Source: Halopiger xanaduensis SH-6 (GTDB lineage: Archaea; Halobacteriota; Halobacteria; Halobacteriales; Natrialbaceae). Taken from it: 64,000 nucleotides of DNA. A program made the position numbers and the translations under genes. Location of the stretch: assembly GCF_000217715.1 (NCBI RefSeq), contig NC_015659.1, positions 1 to 64,000 on the forward strand, given 5' to 3'. Below, piece by piece: positions 1 to 8,545 of this stretch (its first letter is position 1; every line of letters begins with the position of its first letter). Below the pieces are notes generated by a model. That model had not been told where the DNA came from. It was given only the letters and a program-made list of their open reading frames with translations, and did not search any database.

Positions 1-185
1 CCGTGGCGGTCTGCTGTTATGTATCACCTACACGCACGCCTACTTATTGATTGTCCTTACAGACACGATTTCTCGCACATTCTCGAGTAGCTGCGAGTTT
101 TCGCGCGTAATCGCGAGCTACTGTGCGTTGATTTCGGCCCGCCAAATGCCATAGATTATTGGACCGGCCGTGTCACGGTGTGGAT
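1..185. other. Left-edge non-coding stretch
   Basis: I see no gene. The stretch has repeated short TCTCGAGTAGCTGCGAG-like and CGCGAGCTACTG elements and an AT-rich ATAGATTATTGG segment around 150-161. That segment lies at the right distance to be the promoter of the small ribbon-helix-helix gene that follows. Confidence 0.4.
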
Positions 186-380
186 ATGGGCGACGAGCCC
201 GACGGTGACGACTCGTCGGCTACCGAACGTGTGAGTATCACGCTGCCGAAAGCGACGCTCGACCGGCTGCTCAAGGCCGGGCCAGTCGACGGCGACTACC
301 AGGACGCAATGGAACGCGCGATCTACACACAAATCGAACTCGACGAAGCCGACGAGTACACCGTCGTCAAAAACCGATAG
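186..380 (+). CDS. Small ribbon-helix-helix-like protein
   Basis: A 64-residue acidic protein. The segment ERVSITLPKATLDRLLKAG has the shape of a CopG/Arc-type ribbon-helix-helix: an alternating beta strand followed by a helix with conserved Leu/Ile positions. RHH proteins dimerise and bind operator DNA, so a small repressor is the natural guess, but no target is visible. An in-frame ATG at 159 would add nine residues. I prefer 186 because the first residues from 159 (Cys, His, no acidic bias) look unlike the rest. It stands alone upstream of the spsF-like gene. Confidence 0.55.
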   Translation: MGDEPDGDDSSATERVSITLPKATLDRLLKAGPVDGDYQDAMERAIYTQIELDEADEYTVVKNR

Positions 381-516
381 GGAGCCTCGAGCCCGTGGCC
401 GTGGCAGGGACGGGCCTCAACAGTGGCTACGCTACCGAGCGACGAAAAGTGTTCGGTCCAGCATCTGCCGCCATTACGTATATGAGGATCTACTCGCGTA
501 GCTTATACGACCGACA

Positions 517-1275
517 ATGTCAGAGGATACCACCGTCGTTGCGTGCATCCAGGCTCGGATGGGATCGACGCGCCTGCCGGGAAAAATGATGCTTCAACTT
601 CGTCGCCGGCCCGTTATCTCACACGTCGTCAGTCGTGTTAGTTCTTCGAGGTATGTGGATACAACCGTCGTCGCGACCAGCGACAAAACGCAAGACGATA
701 TTCTCGAGTACAACGCCTCGCAGGCCGGCGCCGACGTCTTTCGCGGCTCAGAAGACGACGTGCTCGGCCGCGTCAAAGGCGCCGCAGAGACACAGGACGC
801 CGATATCGTTGTGCGGATCTGTGCCGACTGTCCACTGATCTCGCCGGCCGTCATCGATCAGGCCGTCTCGGCGCTGCTCGAGTCCGACGCCGATTACGCG
901 TCGAACACGATCGACCGGACGTTCCCCCGCGGGATGGACGTCGAAGCGTTCACGATGGGGAGTTTCGAGTACGTCGACAAGTACGCGAGCGAACCACACG
1001 AACGCGAGCACGTGACGCCGTACTACTACGAGAACGCCGAGGCGTTCGACCTCGAGCAGATCGATTCGGCCGACCTGTTCGACGACGAGCAGTATATCAA
1101 CCGTACAGACCTGCGGCTCACGTTGGACGAGGCCGACGACTACGAACTATTCAAGGAACTGTTCAAAAAGTACGGGAACTACGATACGCCTACGCTTCGG
1201 GGCGTGATCGACCACGTCGATAGCGACCGGCTGGCAGACATCAACGCAGAAGTCACACAGAAAACAGTCGGCTGA
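517..1275 (+). CDS. spsF: SpsF-like cytidylyltransferase (CMP-sugar synthetase family)
   Basis: A 252-residue protein of the SpsF/CMP-KDO synthetase-like nucleotidyltransferase family, which activates acidic sugars with CTP for surface polysaccharide synthesis in the cytoplasm. The N-terminus has the family signature ARMGSTRLPGKMM (nucleotide binding). RGSEDDVLGR and RICADCPLISP follow, the latter giving the metal-binding Asp region. Length is normal for the family. It is followed after 9 bp by a convergent glycan gene, so a surface-glycan locus is likely. The exact sugar cannot be read from sequence. Confidence 0.85.
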   Translation: MSEDTTVVACIQARMGSTRLPGKMMLQLRRRPVISHVVSRVSSSRYVDTTVVATSDKTQDDILEYNASQAGADVFRGSEDDVLGRVKGAAETQDADIVVRICADCPLISPAVIDQAVSALLESDADYASNTIDRTFPRGMDVEAFTMGSFEYVDKYASEPHEREHVTPYYYENAEAFDLEQIDSADLFDDEQYINRTDLRLTLDEADDYELFKELFKKYGNYDTPTLRGVIDHVDSDRLADINAEVTQKTVG

Positions 1276-1284
1276 GACGCGCGA

Positions 1285-3015
1285 TTACCCCGACAGTATC
1301 TCGGTTTTCATATTTTCAGCAGCGTCAGTATCCAGTTCGTAGTTTTGGGACACGGACTCGTACTGAGTCGTGTACAATTCGTTTAGAGAGTCTGCATCGA
1401 GGTTTTCGATAAGATCGAAGACGGCCTGCTGGTCTCTCAGAACAGGAATCTCACCATAGATCGCATACAGCGCGTCATCCGTAATAGGGTCCCATTTGTT
1501 CACCGATACGGTCGGCGTCCCTGCTAAGACCGATTCGATCCCGACATTCGAATTAATCGTCACTGTGAGATCCGATTCGGAGAGGTGTGTGAAGAGATCC
1601 GACTCGGTGACCGTCACCTGCTCGTTTCCTCGAGCATAGTCCGCGTAGTCAGCAGCCGATTCACTCGGATGGGTTTTGATGACGATCGACACCGAATCGG
1701 GACGCTCCGCGACGGCCGTGAGGATATCACGGATCACCTCGTCCATGCCACGAATCGGCTGCGTTGCGATAAGCAGTTGAAGATCACCGTCCTCCGGAGG
1801 GGTTCGCTCGACGCCCTTGTATTCCTCGTAGAGAGTCGTCAAATATGATCGCCCGCTGACGATGCATTCCCACTGAGTCTCGACTTGCTGCGATTCCTCG
1901 TAGTGGCGTTTTTCGAGGTCGCCAGACACGAATTGCGTGAGCTCCGCTGGCGGGTTCGACGAGTCCATGACGACCCCCGCCCCATGCGGGATATAGTACA
2001 TCTCGACGTCGTTTTTGAGCCCCGCCCACAGCATCGCCCGCCGACTTGGTGGCAACCCCCCGATGACGGCCTTCTCACACTCGAGTTTCGACATCATGTT
2101 GTCGGCCAGATGGTAATAGAATATCGAGAGTGCGTCACGCGTCCGAAAGCCGTCGTAAATGGAGTACTCGATCGTCTTCTCGAGCGTGATACCGACCTCG
2201 GACTCGAGTTCGTCGTTCAGTTCGCGTTTCAAGCTCTTTCCGAACAGGACCCCACGGTTGATGTCGATATACGAGCGGATCTGCCGGCCGATGCACCGCA
2301 GCGTGACGAACCTCGAGAGCGAAACCAGAGGCTCGCCGTCCAGTTCGGATTTCAGGTATTTCCATTTCAGCGTCGCCCCCAGAGAACTGACGTGTGAGGT
2401 GCCGATAACGGCGTAGTCGTCGTACCCTGAGTTGCTGATTTTATCGATCGCCGGCCCCATGCTGTCAAAGCGGCCGAACGACGGGATTAGAGCAAGTTTG
2501 GCTTTCTCCGGCCGCCCTAATATGAATCCGAGGAGTAGCGACACGAACTGATCGAAGAGAAACGGGAGGACAAGCACGGTATTTTTGAGGAACCGTTGGA
2601 TCCGTTGCAGTCTCGAGACTGACTGCTGGCCCTGCGTGTCGATCGGGATGTCATACGCGTCGCTGATATCAATCGCAACCGAGAGGTATCCGGTATCGAG
2701 ATCGCGGTCACAGACGAGTCGGTCCGGATCTTCGGATTCGACGACCTCCTGAAGACGTAAATAGAGCAGCGTGAGTTCCTGCAACCGGCCGTGTCTGGAT
2801 GCAAGCAAGTGTCGCCACGTCTGTTCGTAGATCGGAACGGGAGTGTCGAGGTCGACGTCGGCATTACTCAGCACGGAATAGACAGTGTCGTATTCGTCAC
2901 GTGTTGTAGTCCCCAATGTGTCCGTCACCGGGAAGATGGCTCGATTTTCCGTAGAAACGTAGTGATCGCCCCGTTCAGTAATGAGAAGCTTCGTTTCCGA
3001 AGATGAAGACGGCAT
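1285..3015 (-). CDS. Putative GT-B-type surface-polysaccharide transferase
   Basis: A 576-residue protein. The C-terminal half (about residues 330-560) contains GAGVVMD, QPIRGMDEVIRDIL, VSIVIKTHPSES and VTINSNVGIESVLAGTPTV. This pattern (KTHP, then SN.GIE..L.GTP) is typical of capsule/teichoic-type GT-B transferases and their relatives. A hydrophobic stretch near residues 140-165 could anchor it to the membrane. I start at 3015 (MPSSSSETK) because the 28 upstream in-frame codons lack acidic character. It forms a minus-strand pair with the sulfatase-fold gene, consistent with surface glycan or phosphoglycan assembly. Donor and acceptor are unknown. Confidence 0.6.
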   Translation of the reverse strand: MPSSSSETKLLITERGDHYVSTENRAIFPVTDTLGTTTRDEYDTVYSVLSNADVDLDTPVPIYEQTWRHLLASRHGRLQELTLLYLRLQEVVESEDPDRLVCDRDLDTGYLSVAIDISDAYDIPIDTQGQQSVSRLQRIQRFLKNTVLVLPFLFDQFVSLLLGFILGRPEKAKLALIPSFGRFDSMGPAIDKISNSGYDDYAVIGTSHVSSLGATLKWKYLKSELDGEPLVSLSRFVTLRCIGRQIRSYIDINRGVLFGKSLKRELNDELESEVGITLEKTIEYSIYDGFRTRDALSIFYYHLADNMMSKLECEKAVIGGLPPSRRAMLWAGLKNDVEMYYIPHGAGVVMDSSNPPAELTQFVSGDLEKRHYEESQQVETQWECIVSGRSYLTTLYEEYKGVERTPPEDGDLQLLIATQPIRGMDEVIRDILTAVAERPDSVSIVIKTHPSESAADYADYARGNEQVTVTESDLFTHLSESDLTVTINSNVGIESVLAGTPTVSVNKWDPITDDALYAIYGEIPVLRDQQAVFDLIENLDADSLNELYTTQYESVSQNYELDTDAAENMKTEILSG

Positions 3016-3109
3016 CTTGTTAGAACGCGGGGGCGTGTCTATATTAAAGTGGCGAGGACAAAGGGGGCGGACGGCTTCAAGAAGGCGAGAAACCGGCACA
3101 CAGAGCAGA

Positions 3110-4468
3110 TCAGGATTTGGTTTCCAGATAACCTAACGCCTCGAGCCGTTCGCGATCGGCCTCATCTTCCGGATCGCGAAGCTGTTCTTTCGTTGCCCGT
3201 TCATCGAAGTACATTTCGGGGATTTGTGACCGGTAGTCGTCACAGATATCGGGCAATTCCGAGGCGAGATTGTCCGTTTGACCTGGGTCCGCCCCAAGAT
3301 CAAAGAGGTACTCCTGATCCGGTGTATAGAGATATTTATACCCGTCCCAGCGGGCCGAAATCGCAGGTGTCGGGTGTGACTGGCTCCCCGAGGAAATGAC
3401 GTTTCGTGAGTCCCCCGTGAACAGATTTTGCCCTTCGAACACGTCCGGCACTGTCGCGTCGTGGAAATCGAGTATCGTCGGTGCGATATCGATCAGTTCG
3501 CGCTGCTCTGCGATTGTCTCGGGTTGGTCTGCGGTCGCTGGCGATCGGACAAGAAGCGGAACGTGCAACAGCTCGTCATACGGGAGATTGCGGTGGAAAT
3601 AGTATCCGTGCTCGCCGAATTCTTCGCCGTGGTCGCTCGTAAACACGAGATTTGTCGTGTCCCAGATCCCCAGTTCTTCCAGGCCGTCGACGAGACGGTC
3701 GAGGTGCTGTGAGCAGTATCGGAGGTCCGAATCGTAGAGATCGACGAGTAGTTTCCGTTCGTCGGCGGTCACGTTCTCAGGCTCAGTGCCAGCCTTTTTC
3801 ATGAGTTCCCTGATTCGGTCGTTATCAACCGGATCGGTGTACTCAGGGTCCGTATCGTGGACGCCATACGGCCGGTGGCCTTCCATATAGTGCAGCCACA
3901 GGAAGAAATCGCCATCTTGCTCAGAGAGCCACTCGAGTGTCGTATCAGTAACCTCCGCTGCGCTCGTATAACCCTTGTAAGAGAAGCTGCCGCCCGTCGG
4001 TGCAAGGTCGTATGCACGTTGGGCTGCATTGTACAATCTCGGCGTGGATTTCAGCGCAGCGCCGGCCGCCGTCGTCACTCGCTCCTCGAGTTTCGAGAGT
4101 ACCGACTGCTGTTCTTGGCTCTCGTCGTGATAGTCGTCGCGGCCAAGCGTCACATAGGTGTCAAAGTGGAGATCGCCCTCTGCGGATTTGAAACCAGTCC
4201 GGGTCCCGATACAGGCCGTGTCAATCCCTGATGCGTTGAGTCTTCCCGATATCGTTGGGAACGAATCCAGATCGGAATGGGCGAGTCGAACCGACGTGTG
4301 GATCGACGGAATAGAGATCCGTGTGTACGGCCCGTTCGCGAACGCATTCTCGAAACGCGTACCGCCATCGGACAGTCGGTCGAGAACCGGCATCGTGTCC
4401 CGATCATAGCCGTACTGCCCAAGATGGTCCGCACGAAGCGCATCAACCGTTATGAGGATCGTATTCAT
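3110..4468 (-). CDS. Sulfatase/phosphatase-superfamily hydrolase
   Basis: A 452-residue alkaline-phosphatase-superfamily protein. The metal ligand motif VDALRADHLG is at the N-terminus and FTSDHGEEFGEHG lies near residue 280, with the expected C-terminal DPGQTDNL element. The place where true sulfatases carry the formylglycine Cys (C-x-P-x-R) reads RISIPSIHTS, so no convertible Cys is present. The nucleophile is then probably Ser/Thr, which favours a phosphatase, phosphodiesterase or phospho-alcohol transferase acting on envelope glycans over a classical sulfatase. No signal peptide is seen. It is the last clear chromosomal-type gene before the element. Confidence 0.75.
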   Translation of the reverse strand: MNTILITVDALRADHLGQYGYDRDTMPVLDRLSDGGTRFENAFANGPYTRISIPSIHTSVRLAHSDLDSFPTISGRLNASGIDTACIGTRTGFKSAEGDLHFDTYVTLGRDDYHDESQEQQSVLSKLEERVTTAAGAALKSTPRLYNAAQRAYDLAPTGGSFSYKGYTSAAEVTDTTLEWLSEQDGDFFLWLHYMEGHRPYGVHDTDPEYTDPVDNDRIRELMKKAGTEPENVTADERKLLVDLYDSDLRYCSQHLDRLVDGLEELGIWDTTNLVFTSDHGEEFGEHGYYFHRNLPYDELLHVPLLVRSPATADQPETIAEQRELIDIAPTILDFHDATVPDVFEGQNLFTGDSRNVISSGSQSHPTPAISARWDGYKYLYTPDQEYLFDLGADPGQTDNLASELPDICDDYRSQIPEMYFDERATKEQLRDPEDEADRERLEALGYLETKS

Positions 4469-4565
4469 TAGAAAACGTGTGCCACCACATTCGGAAATGT
4501 CTTTCTGTCACAGAGACGCGCGTAAATAGAATTTACACCTATGATGAAATTCTGCCTATAAGCAA

Positions 4566-4877
4566 CTACTCAGTCCGGTCGGCCACCTCCGCACTCGAGA
4601 GGATCAGCCGCGAATGCCCGCCCGGCGCCGTCGACGCGGCCAGCCGCCCGCGGACTAACCAGCAGGCCCGTTCGGTCCCGTCGGCCAGCTCGCCCCGCGA
4701 ACAACACGGTCCCCGAAGCGTCGCGATCGCGACGGTCGCCGGCCCGATCGTCACCAGGACTTCGACGCGGTCGTTCGGCGCGAGTTCTGTGCTACAGATA
4801 TCGCAGTGACAGCGCTGGCCGACGCCGACACTGACGCCGTTGACGAACTCCGAGGCAGGGATCTGGCGGGTCGTCAT
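4566..4877 (-). CDS. Small Cys-containing protein (zinc-binding candidate)
   Basis: A 103-residue protein starting MTTRQIPASEF. CDICSTEL (CxxC) and GPCCSRGEL (CC) flank a beta-rich segment, giving four cysteines that could hold one zinc. I do not recognise a family. Its start overlaps the stop of the upstream 41-residue gene by ATGA, indicating translational coupling in a three-gene minus-strand set (4566-5445). These are the first genes with the compact style of the mobile element. Confidence 0.6.
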   Translation of the reverse strand: MTTRQIPASEFVNGVSVGVGQRCHCDICSTELAPNDRVEVLVTIGPATVAIATLRGPCCSRGELADGTERACWLVRGRLAASTAPGGHSRLILSSAEVADRTE

Positions 4878-4999
4878 TGCTGGCCCTCCGGGTCGCACGT
4901 CGCTTTCGCGCGCTGGATTTCGTTCCACTCGCGTTCGATGCGCGATTCGGGCCACTCCTCGAGGCGCTGCTCGCGCTCGGAAGATGTGCGAATGGACAT
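4874..4999 (-). CDS. Very small charged protein
   Basis: A 41-residue reading frame (MSIRTSSEREQRLEEWPES...), highly charged and helix-prone. Support comes from the ATGA overlap with the downstream gene, the 17-bp gap to the upstream one and acidic composition. No function is suggested. Confidence 0.5.
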   Translation of the reverse strand: MSIRTSSEREQRLEEWPESRIEREWNEIQRAKATCDPEGQQ

Positions 5000-5016
5000 A
5001 GAAAAGCGACCCTCCG

Positions 5017-5445
5017 TTACTCCTCGGCGAGTACGCGCTGGTACATCTCGAGAATCGGCGCGTACCGTTCGCGGTGGCGCTCCGGAATCTCGCGAACAAC
5101 GGATCCGTCGGTGACGACGACCGTCCGCGGAATCTCGTTCCAGTCGCGCTTGTAGCCGAAGAATTCGCGTTCGATGCCGTACCGACCGCTTTCGTCGACG
5201 TACGCGACGCGCGTTATCGGGAGTTTGACCTCGTTCTCGCGGTCGTGTTTTTGCTCGAGCGAGCGCGCGACCGCAGCGAACCGGCAGCCGTCTTCCTCGG
5301 CGGCCTCGTCATCGAGACGCCGAATCGTCGCCTCGTCGATGAGCGAGACGTCGCGGGTCGCGTAGGGTTGCACGGTGTCGGTGTTCCGGTCGTCGATGCA
5401 GTTGTGGTCGGTACGCTTTTGTCGTCGTGTCTCAGATTTCGACAT
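5017..5445 (-). CDS. Hypothetical acidic protein
   Basis: A 142-residue protein, first gene of the 4566-5445 minus-strand set. The N-terminus is basic (SETRRQKRTDHN). The middle and end have mixed beta strands (RTVVVTDGSVVREIPERHRE). No motif is recognised. An SD-like GGAGG lies just upstream of ATG, and a TTTATGG element at about 5549-5555 could be its TATA box. Confidence 0.6.
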   Translation of the reverse strand: MSKSETRRQKRTDHNCIDDRNTDTVQPYATRDVSLIDEATIRRLDDEAAEEDGCRFAAVARSLEQKHDRENEVKLPITRVAYVDESGRYGIEREFFGYKRDWNEIPRTVVVTDGSVVREIPERHRERYAPILEMYQRVLAEE

Positions 5446-5809
5446 GGCTTTCGTAACCTCCGAAGGCCCGAGGTCGGGTGTTCCAGCACCCGGCCGGCTT
5501 TCTGCCGACGACCCTCGAGCTACTAGTTACATGTATCGCATTCTCCATAAAGATACCGATCCCCTCAGATTCGTTACTGTCTGAAACAGCTACCCCGTAC
5601 CCCAGTTCTTGAGTCTAATAGACAGATCCCGTATATGATTTTCGCGGTTCGATTCGGAGGTCTCGAGTGCGGCCGATTACCGCTCGAGAAACGGTCGGTG
5701 ATCGACTCGCGCGAACGGTCGGCCCCGTCGGTCGCGCACGAGAGAACATCCGACACTTCCGACACGTGCCCGGAATGTCTTTTTGAGTGGCCGGAGATAC
5801 CGCGAGTAA
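5446..5809. promoter_or_regulatory. Divergent promoter region between small operon and cdc6
   Basis: A 364-bp gene-free stretch. It holds a hairpin (CGGGTG, six-base loop, CACCCG) near 5475-5492, an AT-rich centre (about 5530-5560 and 5615-5640), and TCCGACA repeats at 5751-5765 just before cdc6. Regions beside orc genes often carry origins in haloarchaea. I looked for long origin-recognition-box repeats with G-runs and did not find convincing ones, so this is annotated only as a promoter region. Confidence 0.45.
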
Positions 5810-6916
5810 ATGCAGTACATCACCGACCGGCAGGCGCTCCAAACGAAGACGCCGCCCGCCGAAATGTACGTCCGTGAGGCCGAACTACGGGATCTTCGCG
5901 AGACGCTGCGGCCGGTCGCGAACGGGCACGCCGTCGACGGCGCGGTGATCTACGGGCCGAGCGGCGCCGGGAAGACCCACGCGGCGAAACTCATGGTCGG
6001 ACAGCTCGCCGACGCGATCGGCGAACGCGCCGAGCAGGACGACCAGCGATTCGGGCCGACCGCCGACGCCGACGACGGCCCGGCCGCCGTCTCGACCGTC
6101 CATATCGACTGTTGGGATTACAGCAGCTACGCGGCGATTTTCAACCGGCTACTCGAGGCCGTCGGCGAGACCGCGAAGCCGCCGAACACGCCCGGCTACG
6201 AGTTGACCGCGCACCTACGCGAGCAACTTGCGAATCCGTTCGTGGTGATCTTGGACGAGGCCGACCAGATCGCCGACGACCGCGTGCTCTATGAGTTGCA
6301 CAAACGTCCCGAAGTGGCGCTGTTGTGCATCGTCAACGACTACTACGAGTTCATGGAGGCTCTCGAGCCCCGCGTCGAATCCCGACTCGGCGGCTACTAT
6401 CCGATCGAGTTTCCGAAGTACGACACCGAGCAGCTACAGACGATTCTCGCGCGCCGTCGCGACCAGGGCGTCGTCGACGGCGTCGTTCCCGACGGCGTGC
6501 TCGAGGCCGTGGTCGACGTCTCCGAAAACGATGCGCGAAAGGCGATCAAGAATCTCCGAAAGGCCGTGCTGAAAGCCGAGCAACGCGGGCGCGAGCAGGT
6601 CACACCCGCGCTCGTCCGGGAAGTCGCCCCTGAGACCGATCGGGAGTTGATCGAAAAGACGTTCTCGAAACTTACGCGCGACCAGCGCGTGCTGTATGAG
6701 ATTCTGGTCGAAGACGGCGGGCGACTGTCGATCGGTGAGATTTACGATCGGTTCTGCGAGCGGGTGTCGAACCCGCCGAGCAAGCGCACGGCGACGCGGA
6801 ACCTCAAGAAGATGAGCTACTACCATATCGTCGATTTCAGCGGCGAGAAATCCGCACGGCGCTACTGGGCGGCGACCGACGAACTGTATCCAGAGGGAAA
6901 GGCCGCGGCCGATTAG
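5810..6916 (+). CDS. cdc6: Orc1/Cdc6-family replication initiator
   Basis: A 368-residue AAA+ ATPase of the archaeal Orc1/Cdc6 family, which binds origin DNA and loads MCM. Walker A is GPSGAGKT (residues 49-56) and Walker B is VILDEADQI (about 146-154). Sensor-2/lid segments follow (ENDARKAIKNLRKAV), then a C-terminal winged helix (about 280-365). Length is typical. Together with the element's own mcm 2.7 kb downstream it suggests autonomous replication. Its stop overlaps the convergent gene at 6913 by four bases. The immediate upstream sequence has TCCGACA repeats that might be operator or initiator sites. Confidence 0.9.
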   Translation: MQYITDRQALQTKTPPAEMYVREAELRDLRETLRPVANGHAVDGAVIYGPSGAGKTHAAKLMVGQLADAIGERAEQDDQRFGPTADADDGPAAVSTVHIDCWDYSSYAAIFNRLLEAVGETAKPPNTPGYELTAHLREQLANPFVVILDEADQIADDRVLYELHKRPEVALLCIVNDYYEFMEALEPRVESRLGGYYPIEFPKYDTEQLQTILARRRDQGVVDGVVPDGVLEAVVDVSENDARKAIKNLRKAVLKAEQRGREQVTPALVREVAPETDRELIEKTFSKLTRDQRVLYEILVEDGGRLSIGEIYDRFCERVSNPPSKRTATRNLKKMSYYHIVDFSGEKSARRYWAATDELYPEGKAAAD

Positions 6917-7170
6917 TCCTCGAGTTCGTCGCGGGCCGTCTCGCGAATGATCCGTTGGGCCTTCTCGCAGTTGAGCGAGTCGATGAGTAGCTTCTTGAAG
7001 TCCTCCTCGGTGAGTTGTGGGTGTTCACCGAGTCGCCATTGGCACCCGTCGTAGGCCGCCCACATGATCGCCTCGGGGATCGACTTCGCGCTGGGGTAGG
7101 CGTCACGTAACATCGATTCAAAGTCCTTGCCGTACGTGACTGTTCGGTTCTCTGTCTCTTTATTTTCCAT
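6913..7170 (-). CDS. Hypothetical small helical protein
   Basis: An 85-residue, mainly helical protein (KKLLIDSLNCEKAQRIIR...) convergent with cdc6 and overlapping its stop by 4 bp. No known motif is visible. A location next to an initiator gene makes a replication-control role possible, but nothing in the sequence shows it. Confidence 0.55.
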   Translation of the reverse strand: MENKETENRTVTYGKDFESMLRDAYPSAKSIPEAIMWAAYDGCQWRLGEHPQLTEEDFKKLLIDSLNCEKAQRIIRETARDELED

Positions 7171-7517
7171 TCTAGAGAGTGGATATAACTACGCCGTGAT
7201 AACGTACACGACCGCTCGGCGGGTGTCGCGATAGATTTAGCTACAAAATGAATTGGATTAGTAAATTCGATCCGTAGATATATGGATATCTCCGTATAGC
7301 GGTAATCTTGTCATGATAGTCCATACCTAACAGGTAGGCCATCGTACCGGTTGGTAGCTACGGGGGAAAAGCTAACGGCCAAACTAGTCGGGTACGGGGT
7401 CGATCGCCGGATTCGGGATGACAGACGGAGACGAACCTACGCAGCACCGGTCGGACGGCAGCATAATCAACAGGGCACTGAACGGGTGCGATAATCGGCG
7501 GGCACCTCGAGCGGGTG
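7171..7517. other. AT-rich gene-free stretch
   Basis: 347 bp with no gene. It is AT-rich between 7230 and 7330 (ATTGGATT, AGTAAAT, AGATATATGGATATCT) and contains CCGTATAGCGG at 7292-7302. The exact reverse complement of that 11-mer occurs upstream of the integrase at 41760-41770. Candidate replication-origin or operator region; unproven. Confidence 0.35.
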
Positions 7518-7817
7518 CTACAGCGAGTCGAGACGCTGCTCGAGGTCGGCACGTTCTTCATCGGGGAGGTCGTCGGGATAGCGACGGCCAAGATCCGTTA
7601 GAACGTAATGGGCCGAATCCTCCTCGAGTCGCTCGAGCAGGCCGGCCTGCCAGAGTTTCTTCAGGTGGCGAGAAATCGTGTTCCCCGCGCAATCGAGCAC
7701 ACCGCGAATCTCGACCAGATTCCGGTAGATCAACGCGGGCGATTGGGCGACCGGCTCACCATCGGCCCCCTCGAGTTCCTGTAGGAACTCGACGATGGCG
7801 TTATCAATCTCGTCCAT
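7518..7817 (-). CDS. Winged-helix regulator, PhiH1-repressor-like
   Basis: A 99-residue winged-helix protein (starting MDEIDNAIVEFLQEL). The helix-turn-helix is around residues 40-65 (DCAGNTISRHLKKLWQAGL), followed by a wing (HYVLTDLGRRY). This arrangement matches the small haloarchaeal virus repressor type. It transcribes away from a strong nested palindrome at 7890-7943, the obvious candidate operator. I chose the internal ATG because the upstream seven residues precede no better ribosome site. It probably controls the rightward early genes. Confidence 0.7.
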   Translation of the reverse strand: MDEIDNAIVEFLQELEGADGEPVAQSPALIYRNLVEIRGVLDCAGNTISRHLKKLWQAGLLERLEEDSAHYVLTDLGRRYPDDLPDEERADLEQRLDSL

Positions 7818-7889
7818 GCCGGGCACCCAACGGCGCATACGCGCCCTTTTCAGGCTGGTTAGTTAATTTCACCGAACGGCTCCGGCCGT

Positions 7890-7943
7890 GGAGAGTATGA
7901 TCCATGAGTGGTGATTCACTCCTTGTCTTGGATTATACTCTCC
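7890..7943. promoter_or_regulatory. Nested inverted-repeat operator/promoter
   Basis: The outer arms GGAGAGTATGATCCA (7890-7904) and TGGATTATACTCTCC (7929-7943) pair at 14 of 15 positions. An inner dyad GAGTG...CACTC sits between them. A TATA-like ACTATAAG follows immediately (about 7947-7954), giving a rightward promoter. The repeat separates the divergent repressor-like gene (start 7817) from the rightward genes, as expected for a lysis/lysogeny-type control region. Confidence 0.6.
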
Positions 7944-7967
7944 AAAACTATAAGTGCACTGGACCGT

Positions 7968-8114
7968 ATGGTGTCGCTACGGCAGCACAACCGGGATTCA
8001 ATCGCCGCGTACCTGCGGCTCATGACGGACGTGGGTCGCAGAAAGCAAGTACGGGCCGTCAATTCGGCCCAATTCCGGTGTTGGCTGTCTACAAATCAGC
8101 GAGGACCAACATGA
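7968..8114 (+). CDS. Possible 48-residue peptide
   Basis: A short frame (MVSLRQHNRDSIAAYLRL...) starting about 15 bp after the TATA-like element behind the palindrome, so a leaderless transcript could begin with it. It is basic, unlike the neighbours, and has no family. The frame may be chance. Confidence 0.25.
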   Translation: MVSLRQHNRDSIAAYLRLMTDVGRRKQVRAVNSAQFRCWLSTNQRGPT

Positions 8115-8141
8115 AATCAAACATTGCGCGTGACCAAAAGT

Positions 8142-8155
8142 GTTGTCCCGACAAC
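8142..8155. promoter_or_regulatory. GTTGTC-CC-GACAAC dyad
   Basis: A perfect 6-2-6 inverted repeat upstream of the gene at 8234. A related dyad with the same half-site (GGTTGTC/GACAACC, 7-base centre) lies upstream of the integrase at 41779-41799. Probable protein-binding site. A second small dyad, TCCGA-CACA-TCGGA, follows at about 8176-8190. Confidence 0.4.
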
Positions 8156-8233
8156 GTTTGGAAGCGTCGCAACTTCCGACACATCGGACACGAGCGCGCG
8201 GCTTTCATGGGGGTCTTCGACGTTCAGCCTATC

Positions 8234-8545
8234 ATGGCAGTTCGAGAATCCAACCACCACGACCACCGCGGGACGCGCGAGCAGGAGATCGACCTCGCGG
8301 ACTACAGCGATACCTTCCCCGCCGGAACCAGCGTCGCGCTGACCTTCCGCGGGACGCGCCAGTCCTACACGGTCGACCTCGAGCGCAACGGCGAGCGGTT
8401 CCACATCGAAGGCGCCGGGCCGACCGCGACGTTGACCGGCGTCTACGGTGACGCCGATCCGTCCCTCGAGCGCGTGCCCGGCTGGATTCGACGCGTCCTC
8501 ATCGACCGGACGCCCGCCAACGAGGTGAGCTTCTACAACGCATGA
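8234..8545 (+). CDS. Hypothetical beta-rich small protein
   Basis: A 103-residue protein, MAVRESNHHDHRG..., mostly short beta strands (SVALTFRGTRQSYTVDLER). Upstream in-frame starts exist at 8111 and 8207. I prefer 8234 because the upstream codons lack haloarchaeal bias and include the operator-like dyads. Its stop overlaps the next start (ATGA). Function unknown. Confidence 0.5.
   Translation: MAVRESNHHDHRGTREQEIDLADYSDTFPAGTSVALTFRGTRQSYTVDLERNGERFHIEGAGPTATLTGVYGDADPSLERVPGWIRRVLIDRTPANEVSFYNA

Noticed and set aside
5470-5500. A fifth functional member of the GGTGTTCCCC leader family (GGGTGTTCCAGCACCC)
   Set aside because: It lacks the operator dyad, the CCCC end and correct placement before ATG.
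5446-5809. Replication origin with origin-recognition boxes beside cdc6
   Set aside because: No long repeated box with a G-run was found; only short TCCGACA repeats.
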